Program-made: the position numbers and the translations under genes
Shown: positions 54,814 to 63,116 of the stretch, in pieces
Position numbering within the stretch: position 1 is the stretch's first letter
How the letters are laid out: each line of letters begins with the position of its first letter
DNA from: Lachnospiraceae bacterium
GTDB lineage: Bacteria > Bacillota > Clostridia > Lachnospirales > Lachnospiraceae
DNA: 64,000 nucleotides
Reading direction: 5' to 3'
Assembly: GCA_910575005.1 (NCBI GenBank)
Contig: CAJTCL010000002.1
Location: 248,001 to 312,000, forward strand
The notes under the pieces: generated by a model
Database searches by the model: none
Seen by the model: only the letters and a program-made list of their open reading frames with translations
Told to the model about the DNA's origin: nothing

Positions 54814-55953
54814 ATGAAATATGAATGGGAATTGACAGAGGAGGAATTTGGCCCCTTTTTTCCCTATATTCAGGATAAAGATGTGACAGATATTGACTAT
54901 AATGGCAAGATGTTGTGGATTGCAGACTTAAGAAGAGGCAGGTATCGGGCAGATGTGGCAATTACAGAGGAATTTGTAGAGCGATTTACCCATAGAATTG
55001 CCAATCGGGTCAACAAACCCTTTAACCGTGCCAATAATGTACTTGAAGCTGAGACCAATGAACTTCGTATCAGTATTGTCCATGAATCGGCGGCGGTGTC
55101 TGGACGCAGTATTTGTATTCGCAAATCACTGCCCAAAGTTCGTCATACAGTGGAAAGTATACTTGACAGCGGATATTGTTCTCTAGAAATCTTAAGTCTT
55201 CTGATTAACTGTGTGAAAGCAAAGATGAATTTTGCATTTTGTGGGGAGCCAGGGGTTGGAAAGACAGAATGTGCTAAATTTTTTTCCCGCTTTATCCCCC
55301 CTAATCAGAGAGCCATCACCATAGAAGATAATTTAGAAATGCATTTTCATGAGATCAACCCTGAGAATGATTGCGTAGAACTGCAGGTCAGCAAAGAATT
55401 AAGCTATACAGACGCCATTAAGTTGTGCCTAAGGCAGAATCCAAAATGGATTATTTTATCGGAGGCTCGTTCCACAGAAGTACAGTATCTCTTAGAGCAG
55501 TGGTCGACAGGGGTTTATGGATTTACTACGCTGCATTTAGATGATTTAAGAAATCTTCCAGATCGGATTATGAATATGATTGGGCGTTCCCGAGATGCAG
55601 ACCGTCTTGAGAATTATATCTATGAATTTATCAGTGTCGGGGTATTGATTCGACAGTACGAAAATGATCAGGGAATGTTAGAGCGTTATGTTGATCAGAT
55701 GTGTTTTTACGATCGATTTGCAGGAAAAAATGAAATTTATCTACTGGTAGAGGATGGAAAACAAATTTCAGATGTAATTCCAACAGATATTTTAAAAAGG
55801 ATGCATCGGGCAGGGATTCAAGAGCCATTTCATTGCCCTGAAACTTGTGCCTATGAGCCGCTTGATGTGGAAGTGGTAAAGGCATACAAAGATCAGGAGA
55901 AGAAGATGGCCGCAAAGTCAGAAAAATATTTGGAAGCAGAGAAGGGGAGTTGA
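54814..55953 (+). CDS. Tad-type secretion/pilus ATPase (TadA/CpaF-like)
   Basis: This is a 379-residue cytoplasmic hexameric ATPase of the type II/IV secretion family that powers pilus assembly. An N-terminal domain (about 1-115) precedes the motor domain. Walker A is GEPGVGKT with K150; the Asp box follows near TIEDNLEMHF. Walker B is WIILSEARST, and the His box is GFTTLHLDD. It belongs with CpaF/TadA rather than PilB, which has zinc-binding cysteines. It is followed after 1 bp by the membrane platform gene. Confidence 0.85.
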   Translation: MKYEWELTEEEFGPFFPYIQDKDVTDIDYNGKMLWIADLRRGRYRADVAITEEFVERFTHRIANRVNKPFNRANNVLEAETNELRISIVHESAAVSGRSICIRKSLPKVRHTVESILDSGYCSLEILSLLINCVKAKMNFAFCGEPGVGKTECAKFFSRFIPPNQRAITIEDNLEMHFHEINPENDCVELQVSKELSYTDAIKLCLRQNPKWIILSEARSTEVQYLLEQWSTGVYGFTTLHLDDLRNLPDRIMNMIGRSRDADRLENYIYEFISVGVLIRQYENDQGMLERYVDQMCFYDRFAGKNEIYLLVEDGKQISDVIPTDILKRMHRAGIQEPFHCPETCAYEPLDVEVVKAYKDQEKKMAAKSEKYLEAEKGS

Positions 55954-55954
55954 T

Positions 55955-57469
55955 ATGAAGAAAAAAGAACAGACAGAGGGAAGAAAGAGAGTGGGAAAAT
56001 TTGAGTTATTTCATCCTGCCAATTTACAGAGACAGATTGACAGCTATGGTTATAGTTTTTCAATGGGAAAATACAGTGTATTTCTTACAATAGCTGTGGC
56101 AGGGGCAATTGGCTGTGGAGTGTTATTTTGCCTAAAATGGTATTTGATTTTGCCAGTTGTGCTTGCCTGTGCCGCAGCGCTGCCTAGATTGATTTTGGAT
56201 GGCTATAAGCAGATGTATGAGCATAAACAATTTCTGGATGTCTCCGATTATATCGAACAAATGTTGTATTCTTTTCGCCTGAATCAAAAAATACTGCTTT
56301 CATTGAGAGATACCCAAACTTTATATGCCAGAGGAAGAATGCATCAAATGATCGGAGCATCTATGGATTATATTGAACAGGGAATTTATCAGAGAGATTT
56401 GTATCGGGAAGCGCTAGAAATCATAGAACAGGCATATCCAACCAATCGCCTGTTAGCGGTACATGAATATCTGCGGACGGTGGAGAGCAACGGCGGATCC
56501 TGTGAGGAGGGGATTGAGCTTCTTTTGCAGGATAAGGCTGTCTGGGCGGATAATGTAATCTTATTGCAGGAGGAGAAGCGGGCGGCGCGCACACGGGTAA
56601 TTTTTTCTCTGGTCGTGACAATGCTGCTGGCTGTTATTTTTCACGGAGTCTATCGCTCTATGCCTTCACAATATACGATTGTCTATCACCCTGTGACACA
56701 GGTGACGACAACATTGTATCTGATTTTAAATATCCAGATTTTTTGTAAAGCGAACAGGCAGCTTGCAAAGAGTTGGTTAAAAGTGGAAAATCTGGAGCAG
56801 GAGAAGATTTTTCAATATTTTCAGATGGTAAGCAGCTTTGAGGAACAAAAAGAGGGCAGAAAAAGCTTGTTTTTTGGGGGAATATTTTTATCGGGTGCTG
56901 GTGTGGCATGGCTTTTGGGAAATCTTATTGTGGCGGTTCCTGTCACTGGATTTGGAATTTTCTTATTGAATCAGCACAAAATAGGATATCGTGTTGCCTA
57001 TGATAAGGTGGTTCGAGAGATCAATCGGGTATTTCCAAGCTGGCTGATGGAAATGGCGCTGCTATTGCAGGGCAATAATGTGCAGGTTGCCATAGAGAAG
57101 ACCATTGACCATGCAGCAGCGGTATTACGCACAGATTTGCAGAAACTGTCAGATAATCTCAAACGGACACCAGATGCCATAGAGCCATATCTGGAATTTC
57201 TGGGAATGTTTCAATTATCTTCCGTACTCTCCTCTATGAAAATGCTCTATGCTATTTCTGAGTCCGGCAGCGGAGATGCACAGGCGCAGATTCGGATTTT
57301 GGTACAGCGCAACAGCAAGATGATGGACAAATCGGAGAAGTTGTCCAATGAGAAAAGTCTTGCCGGAATCAATGGGGTATTTTATCTGCCGCAGGTGACA
57401 GTATCGGTTCAGACTATGGTCAATATGGTAGTGTTTATGTTGGTATTTTTGGGACAGATGAGATTGTAG
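55955..57469 (+). CDS. Tad-like inner-membrane platform protein (TadB/TadC-like, double length)
   Basis: This is a 504-residue membrane protein of the type II secretion F / TadB-TadC kind. Hydrophobic segments lie at about 42-80, 213-235, 245-262, 300-335 and 480-502, with helical cytoplasmic parts between. The second half contains EMALLLQGNNVQVAIEKTI and AISESGSGDAQAQIRILVQR, typical of the T2SSF core. Many Tad systems use two proteins of about 300 residues; here one protein of 504 may hold both halves. It is directly downstream of the ATPase, its usual partner. Confidence 0.72.
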   Translation: MKKKEQTEGRKRVGKFELFHPANLQRQIDSYGYSFSMGKYSVFLTIAVAGAIGCGVLFCLKWYLILPVVLACAAALPRLILDGYKQMYEHKQFLDVSDYIEQMLYSFRLNQKILLSLRDTQTLYARGRMHQMIGASMDYIEQGIYQRDLYREALEIIEQAYPTNRLLAVHEYLRTVESNGGSCEEGIELLLQDKAVWADNVILLQEEKRAARTRVIFSLVVTMLLAVIFHGVYRSMPSQYTIVYHPVTQVTTTLYLILNIQIFCKANRQLAKSWLKVENLEQEKIFQYFQMVSSFEEQKEGRKSLFFGGIFLSGAGVAWLLGNLIVAVPVTGFGIFLLNQHKIGYRVAYDKVVREINRVFPSWLMEMALLLQGNNVQVAIEKTIDHAAAVLRTDLQKLSDNLKRTPDAIEPYLEFLGMFQLSSVLSSMKMLYAISESGSGDAQAQIRILVQRNSKMMDKSEKLSNEKSLAGINGVFYLPQVTVSVQTMVNMVVFMLVFLGQMRL

Positions 57470-57478
57470 GAGGGTGAT

Positions 57479-57814
57479 ATGGGACAGGTAATTAAGACAT
57501 ATCTGGGACTGTTTTTTCTTTTGGTAACAGGGATGGTGGGAATTGGCGTGGTATCGGCTGGAATCCAGTCTGCCAATGCCAGAAGTTATCATGCAGATGT
57601 GATCAGTGAGATTGAGTGCAGTAATTTTAATGAAACAGTGATGGAGGCCTGCAGACAGCAGGCACAAAAAGAGGGCTATCGGCTGCAGGTAAAGACAATG
57701 GCTTACGATAAGCAGGGACATAAAAAGCTGGCAGAGGTGATTTTAGATTATCAATATGCAATCCCTATCTTGAACCTGGTGACAGATCATCAAGTGCGTG
57801 GGTTTGCAAAATAA
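57479..57814 (+). CDS. Small pilin-like protein of the Tad-like locus (111 aa)
   Basis: This 111-residue protein has one N-terminal hydrophobic helix (about 7-30, LGLFFLLVTGMVGIGVVSAG) directly followed by a polar ectodomain, the outline of TadE-like pseudopilins. The ectodomain has two cysteines (in IECSNFNETVMEACRQQ) that could form a disulfide. It lies 9 bp after the platform gene. No closer family is recognised. Confidence 0.6.
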   Translation: MGQVIKTYLGLFFLLVTGMVGIGVVSAGIQSANARSYHADVISEIECSNFNETVMEACRQQAQKEGYRLQVKTMAYDKQGHKKLAEVILDYQYAIPILNLVTDHQVRGFAK

Positions 57815-57829
57815 AGGAGGGAACTTAGA

Positions 57830-57937
57830 ATGAAGCAAGTGTTGGAGGAGTTTGGCGGTGCTTTGATCTATAGTATCGCAGGGGGAAGTATGCTGGGACT
57901 GTTTCTTTATCTTCTGGAGAAACTGCTTGGATCATGA
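57830..57937 (+). CDS. Small pilin-like membrane peptide 2 (35 aa)
   Basis: This is a 35-residue frame with AAAGGAGGG before its ATG at 57830. The sequence starts MKQVLEEFGG and is otherwise one hydrophobic helix with a short basic end (EKLLGS). The start motif is shared with the 53- and 46-residue peptides of the same locus, which is the main reason to call it a real gene despite its size. Confidence 0.6.
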   Translation: MKQVLEEFGGALIYSIAGGSMLGLFLYLLEKLLGS

Positions 57938-58106
57938 TGAGAGCAAAGAGGATGAGATCAGGAATGATTGGAGAATTATGATAACTAAGGAGAATGCGGA
58001 TGATAATGGAAAAATGGTGAAATGCAGATGATCACAACAGAAGCATAGAGAAGGTACTTACTTAATGCGTAATATATTTGAAAAATTGAAAGAGGAGGAA
58101 AAATTG

Positions 58107-58247
58107 ATGAGAGAAGTATTAGAAGAATATGGGAAAATGGTATTGGCAGTGATTACGGCAGCGTTATTATTGGGATTTACTACAATCTTTCTGACAGAGG
58201 GACAGTTTTATGAGGCAATCCAGACATTTTCGCAGAGTATCTGTTAG
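58107..58247 (+). CDS. Small pilin-like membrane peptide 3 (46 aa)
   Basis: This 46-residue peptide starts MREVLEEYGK, followed by a hydrophobic helix (MVLAVITAALLLGFTTIFL) and a short polar tail with a final cysteine. The start at 58107 is chosen because GAGGAGG lies 8-9 bases upstream; an upstream in-frame ATG at 58065 would add 14 charged residues and break the shared motif. Third member of the set with the MKxVxEEY/F start. Confidence 0.62.
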   Translation: MREVLEEYGKMVLAVITAALLLGFTTIFLTEGQFYEAIQTFSQSIC

Positions 58248-58255
58248 GGGGAGAG

Positions 58256-58720
58256 ATGAACAAAGTATTTCGAGAATTATCAGGATGGCTTGTTGCAGCA
58301 CTTGTATTTGCGGCGGTGGCAGCGATTTTGACAGGAGGTTCTCTGTTGGAAAATGTTGGACGGCGCATGGAGGTACAGGAAGAAGATTTTTCTAGTATGG
58401 CTGATAGCAAGGCAGTTGCAGCCGTGTGTGAGCGTAAAGAACCAATTATTCGCTGCATTGGAGAGAAAATATGGTCAGCAGGAGAGAACATCTCAATTTC
58501 TCAAGTGTTTGAAGCTGAAGATGCAGAGGGGAGAGAGCTTGAGATCACTGTGATAGATATCACTGACCAGGAGGGAAACAGTGTGATCAACTGCTATCGC
58601 GAGGATATGCAGCAGGCGGTATTTTGGGAGAAGGGGATTTATACTTTTTTACTAAAAGCAATTGACAAGGAACGTAAGACTTGTACAGAAAAGATGCCAA
58701 TTTTGATAGATCAAAGATAA
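58256..58720 (+). CDS. Minor-pilin-like protein with Ig-like ectodomain (154 aa)
   Basis: This 154-residue protein has an N-terminal hydrophobic helix (about 11-31) and an ectodomain (about 60-150) with the look of a DUF5011/HYR-like Ig fold (a first strand after PIIRCIGEKIW, then AEDAEGRELEITVID, GIYTFLLKAIDKERKT). The same kind of domain appears twice near the C-terminus of the 1221-residue protein of this locus. It lies 8 bp after the third small peptide. Confidence 0.6.
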   Translation: MNKVFRELSGWLVAALVFAAVAAILTGGSLLENVGRRMEVQEEDFSSMADSKAVAAVCERKEPIIRCIGEKIWSAGENISISQVFEAEDAEGRELEITVIDITDQEGNSVINCYREDMQQAVFWEKGIYTFLLKAIDKERKTCTEKMPILIDQR

Positions 58721-58734
58721 ATACAGGAGGGTAA

Positions 58735-59322
58735 ATGAAGTATTCGATTTATGGTGTAGTACTGATGGTGTTGGCAGTTTTAGCCATTGCCAGTGGTATG
58801 GTGGTCAGTGGCAAGGATATTCGTGAAAATGAGATGGATAAGGCCTTGAATACAGCAGTGGAGCAGACAATGGAGCAATTGAACAAAGAAGGCGGATATG
58901 AGATTCGAGATGCACAGGAGTTGATTGCTGATTTTCACCAGTCCCTGTTGCTGCATATCTCCTCTGACAGTGATTTGGAAGTAAAAATTCTCACCGCTGA
59001 CACCGAAAAGGGAGTGTTGGATGTGGAGGTGAGACAAACATATCAAACCCTGAGAGGAACCAAGAAAGAGGCAGTGTGCAGAAAGACGGTGCTTTTGGAA
59101 CAGTATTCTGATAAACAAGAGTATTGTGTAGTGGAATTTCTGGTAAATGGGACGATTTATGACAAGTATACCATATATCCGGGCGGCTCGCTTTCTCTGC
59201 CCCCAGAGCCCAAGGCAGAAGGTCATGTATTTCGGGGATGGAAGAGAATGGGCAGTCAAGGATTGGCATTAGATGGAATGTGTGTTGAGGAAAGTATGTC
59301 ATTTCAGGCAGAATTTTTGTAA
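58735..59322 (+). CDS. Minor-pilin-like protein with C-terminal InlB-type repeat (195 aa)
   Basis: This 195-residue protein has an N-terminal hydrophobic helix (about 4-24), a helical part (EMDKALNTAVEQTMEQL, as in the long N-terminal helix of pseudopilins), a beta-rich domain, and a C-terminal Listeria-Bacteroides repeat (YTIYPGGSLSLPPEPKAEGH, FRGWKRM). TadE/TadF-like minor pilins have a similar outline. The same repeat type occurs in the next gene. AGGAGG precedes the start. Confidence 0.62.
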   Translation: MKYSIYGVVLMVLAVLAIASGMVVSGKDIRENEMDKALNTAVEQTMEQLNKEGGYEIRDAQELIADFHQSLLLHISSDSDLEVKILTADTEKGVLDVEVRQTYQTLRGTKKEAVCRKTVLLEQYSDKQEYCVVEFLVNGTIYDKYTIYPGGSLSLPPEPKAEGHVFRGWKRMGSQGLALDGMCVEESMSFQAEFL

Positions 59323-59361
59323 GTTGTATAATCATATTGTAGTAGATAGAGGAGGGAAGGA

Positions 59362-62300
59362 ATGAGAGAAAAAGTATGGTCAATATTGCTTTCCATTGCA
59401 ATATTGGCAAGTGGTGTAAATACTTCAGCCATTGTCGAAAAACATACAAAAGAAACAGAGAAAATGGAGCAAAAGATTGTTTCGGAGCCAAAAAAACAAT
59501 CCCCTAAGCAGGTGTCACCAGAGGATGGGGAAAAAGAGAAGTCCGAGATTATGGAAATTCAGTCTAAAATTAATCAAAAGAAAGCATTTCCATCTGTCTG
59601 GTTTGCTGCACATGATGAAAGATATCAGGAGACAAAGGGATATTTTTATATTTATGTGCGCAAGGAAGGGCAATCAATAGAGGAAGGCCATTGGTATAGG
59701 GTGGATATGTCAGTTGACAGTCTGTCAGCGCAGATTTCTCAAAAGATTGACTGGAAAATGACTTATCTGGGGAATTTACCTGTCTCAAAAAAGGATTGTG
59801 TAGAAGAATGGATTAAGAAATCAGATAAAGATCCTACCAAAGATTTTGATTATTTTATGTTTGAAATTGAAAAAGGGAAGGCATGGCAGGCAACAAGACA
59901 GGATGCCTATGGCACAAAACCAGTATTGTCAGATCCAGCAGTGCTTACAGAGGAGCAGAAAAATCTGGGATTTCCTTATCCTGAGCGTTATTATATGCTG
60001 TGTGGAAAATTTTGTTATCAAGTGCGGGGTTATCAAATGTATTTTGACAATTCTGTATTTGAGGATTTGAAGTTAATGGATATTGAGAAAGAAAATAAGG
60101 ATATCCAAAAAATAGATCAAAAGCTGGAAAAGGATGAAAAGCCTTGGACTGGAGATGGTTATTTTAAATTTGCCATAGATACTAATAATGTAGGGATGAC
60201 CGCTGCAGGGGCATCTGGACAATTTCATCATGCCATGTATGGATTTTTTTTAAAGCCCAATCGATACACCATAAAATTTAATGCCAATGGCGGCACAGGA
60301 ACAATGAAGAGTCAAAATGCAATTTATGATAGGATGCTGCTCCTCAATGCCAATCAATACAGCAGAACAGGATATCAATTTTATGGATGGAATACAAAAA
60401 AAGAAACGTCGTCCGCCACAACAGATTTTGGAGATCGGGAAGTAGTGATGAATCTGACTGCAAAGCATCAAGAAACAGTCACACTGTATGCTCAATGGAA
60501 GCCGAACGTCTATATGGCTACTTTGGATAATCAAAAAGCTGATTTGGAAGCAGGGACAGCAAAATTGTATCAGAAATATGATACTGGCTGGTACAGCAAC
60601 AAAAAATGTACCGTTGCCTTGAGAGAACGAGAAAAACAGATTAATCAGGCCATTACCATACCTCAAAAGGAGGGCTATAAGTTTTTGGGATATTATGATA
60701 AAAAGAAAGGCGGTACAAAGATGGTCGGGCCTCGCGGAAAATTGACCACGGAGGGGGTGGCTGATTTTAAGATGCATCAAGATACCACCTGGTATGCCCA
60801 GTGGGAGCCAAAGATTTACAATATCACTTTGAATCATTGCCTGAAAAAACCAGAAGTTGCTGGGACAGATAAATTATATAAAAAATACCAGAAGGGTTTG
60901 TTTTTTGATGATATATGTGAGCAGAAAATTTATCAAGAGGAAACTGTTGCCACACCTAAGAAGGAAGGATTTGTGTTTCGAGGTTATTACAGTTCCAAGA
61001 CAGAGGGAGTAAAATTGATCAATGATGCTGGAAAATTGACCAAAGAAGGACAAAAGAGCAAGAATCAGCTCGGGAATGAAATTTGGTATGCACAATATAA
61101 TTATCAGATCAAATGTGAAGATTATGCAGATATTCCCTGTGATCTGGAAAAGACAGAGAATGATAACCGAGAAGAATTGGGTGTGCGTATTGCATATGAT
61201 GATAGTAAAAGAAAGGTGACAGCCATTACAAAACAGGCAGGGAGCATCATTTCCTTGCGTGGTCAGCCGATAGGCACAAAGGTAGGGAATTTTCAGTCAA
61301 GCGCAGGCGTAAATTCCTTCTCAACTGCGACTGCGAAAGCAAAAAGAGCAGAATTGTCACTAATTCCAGAGGAAGGAGCAGCATATCAATTGGAAGTAAC
61401 TGAGGGGAATCGTACCGTTTGCAGCCGCAAGGTATATTATCAAAATGGGCGTTTTCGTACCCTGGTTAAATTGGGTGAGCAGGAAACTATAACGATAAAG
61501 CATGGCAGTAGTATTGCTGGCAGCAGGTGGGGAGCGGATGCAAGTGAAAGTCATTATTATCCAATGTATCGTTATAGGGATTGTTCCGAAATAAAGAAAA
61601 TCAGTACACCGACAACAGTATACCGCTATTTCCAATATATAGGTGTAAACATGGCATACAGTGGAAATGGGGCTACAAAGGGAAAGAATATGCTGGAGTA
61701 TGATGTTTCTCTGGAGAATTTATATCAATTTCGTAAGAATGTTTTTGAGAAAGAATTATCAGAACACAAAAAGACAGCAGCAGGAACAAGTTATGATTGC
61801 AAGGTAAAATATGGTTTTGAGGGTTGGAATATGAAAGCGGGAATGAAAAAACAGCCAGCAGAGAAAAAGCTTGCGCTTGTATTTTATCGGGAGGCTGAGA
61901 GAGAAAAAATTCTTTCTGACAGCACCACAGAATCAGCCACATCTTATCTATCTGTGAAACCAATTACTGTTGTAGGAAACTTGTTGGCGGAAAGTCAAAC
62001 TCGACAGGGGCAGATGGAAGAACAAACGATTCTAGCAGCGGGAGCGAATAAACATGCTTCTAGTTATATCAATCTTACAGCGCAGTGGAATGCTTACCCT
62101 ACTATTGTAGTGACACCAGGAGAAGAGCTGGAATTTTATGAGGGGGAAGAGGTCAAAAAAGAAGACCTAATCCGTCATCTGACAGCACATGATACAGAGG
62201 ATAACGGTGGAGAGGCAGACAGATTGAATCCAAACTATCAAGCCTTAAATCAAAAGATCCGAATTATAAAGATTTCTTATCCAGCCTCAAAAAACGGTAC

Positions 62301-63027
62301 ACGCAAGGCAAGCGAAAAAGTATATCAAAAGGATGTGCCCAAAAGTTTTCTCTTAGATACCTATTATTTAAAATTGGAAAAAGGGGAAAACGTGGATATT
62401 TTAGTGACTTTTGCGGTCACAGACAGTGATGATCAAACGACAGAGGAAGTACTGAAAGTTAAGGTGAAATACAATCATCCGCCCAAAATCAGTTGTGATC
62501 AGCCATATTATTATCTCAAAGAAGAGGTAAACCAAGGGCAGATTACGGAGAAGACATTATTATCACGGGCAGCGGCAAAGGATGTGGAGGATGGAATTTT
62601 AACAAAAAAATTAAAATTGATCGATTTTAATCCTATGGCATTGAAAATGCAGACAGAGTATAAAACAGAATTTCCAATTACATATCAGGTGACAGATGCA
62701 TATCGAAAAACCACGATCTGTACAGCAAAGGTGATTGTATGGGATGAGATGGCTTATCAGGCAGAAGAAAATAAGAATTATGTTCGTTTTATATCAGAGG
62801 AATATCTGTGGACACTAGAAAAGGAATCCATTTGGAGAGACAAAGAAAATATATCATATCTAAAAGCAGTCTTAGGGAATACATCACCAATGGAAACCTG
62901 GAAATTTACACACCAGGATGTACTTGCCATACAAGCATGGATTACAGAACATGGAGAAGGCCATTGGAAAGCAGGTTCAAAAGCCAATCAGGAATTTCTA
63001 AATAAATTCGCCTATTGCAGACAATAA
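59362..63027 (+). CDS. Large exported protein with InlB/Flg_new repeats and Ig-like C-terminal domains
   Basis: This 1221-residue protein has an N-terminal signal sequence (about 1-24). An unrecognised domain (about 70-300) precedes Listeria-Bacteroides (InlB B / Flg_new) repeats at about 305-380, 385-490 and 490-580 (FNANGGTGTM, YGWNTKKE, WYAQWEPKIY). A middle part of unknown fold follows. Near the C-terminus are two DUF5011-like Ig domains (about 905-1025 and 1030-1130, AHDTEDNGG and AAKDVEDGILTKK). No LPXTG or Lys-rich end is seen. It is last in the Tad-like locus, just before the terminator, and may be the tip adhesin or exported cargo; that role is an inference from position and shared domains. 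Confidence 0.7.
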   Translation: MREKVWSILLSIAILASGVNTSAIVEKHTKETEKMEQKIVSEPKKQSPKQVSPEDGEKEKSEIMEIQSKINQKKAFPSVWFAAHDERYQETKGYFYIYVRKEGQSIEEGHWYRVDMSVDSLSAQISQKIDWKMTYLGNLPVSKKDCVEEWIKKSDKDPTKDFDYFMFEIEKGKAWQATRQDAYGTKPVLSDPAVLTEEQKNLGFPYPERYYMLCGKFCYQVRGYQMYFDNSVFEDLKLMDIEKENKDIQKIDQKLEKDEKPWTGDGYFKFAIDTNNVGMTAAGASGQFHHAMYGFFLKPNRYTIKFNANGGTGTMKSQNAIYDRMLLLNANQYSRTGYQFYGWNTKKETSSATTDFGDREVVMNLTAKHQETVTLYAQWKPNVYMATLDNQKADLEAGTAKLYQKYDTGWYSNKKCTVALREREKQINQAITIPQKEGYKFLGYYDKKKGGTKMVGPRGKLTTEGVADFKMHQDTTWYAQWEPKIYNITLNHCLKKPEVAGTDKLYKKYQKGLFFDDICEQKIYQEETVATPKKEGFVFRGYYSSKTEGVKLINDAGKLTKEGQKSKNQLGNEIWYAQYNYQIKCEDYADIPCDLEKTENDNREELGVRIAYDDSKRKVTAITKQAGSIISLRGQPIGTKVGNFQSSAGVNSFSTATAKAKRAELSLIPEEGAAYQLEVTEGNRTVCSRKVYYQNGRFRTLVKLGEQETITIKHGSSIAGSRWGADASESHYYPMYRYRDCSEIKKISTPTTVYRYFQYIGVNMAYSGNGATKGKNMLEYDVSLENLYQFRKNVFEKELSEHKKTAAGTSYDCKVKYGFEGWNMKAGMKKQPAEKKLALVFYREAEREKILSDSTTESATSYLSVKPITVVGNLLAESQTRQGQMEEQTILAAGANKHASSYINLTAQWNAYPTIVVTPGEELEFYEGEEVKKEDLIRHLTAHDTEDNGGEADRLNPNYQALNQKIRIIKISYPASKNGTRKASEKVYQKDVPKSFLLDTYYLKLEKGENVDILVTFAVTDSDDQTTEEVLKVKVKYNHPPKISCDQPYYYLKEEVNQGQITEKTLLSRAAAKDVEDGILTKKLKLIDFNPMALKMQTEYKTEFPITYQVTDAYRKTTICTAKVIVWDEMAYQAEENKNYVRFISEEYLWTLEKESIWRDKENISYLKAVLGNTSPMETWKFTHQDVLAIQAWITEHGEGHWKAGSKANQEFLNKFAYCRQ

Positions 63028-63062
63028 AGCTTTTTGAAAGAATCTTAGTAAGTGATTAGAGC

Positions 63063-63110
63063 ATCAGGGACGCCAAAAATTTTATGTGTTTGACGTCCCT
63101 GATAAGGTGA
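63063..63110. terminator. Hairpin between convergent genes, end of the Tad-like locus
   Basis: ATCAGGGACG (63063-63072) pairs perfectly with CGTCCCTGAT (63094-63103). There is no strong T run on either strand, so the termination strength is uncertain, but its place between convergent genes fits a shared terminator. Confidence 0.6.
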
Positions 63111-63116
63111 TTGTAA

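Noticed and set aside
58065-58106. Longer start for the 46-residue peptide
   Set aside because: The upstream ATG lacks a ribosome binding site, while GAGGAGG serves the ATG at 58107 and the shared N-terminal motif begins there.
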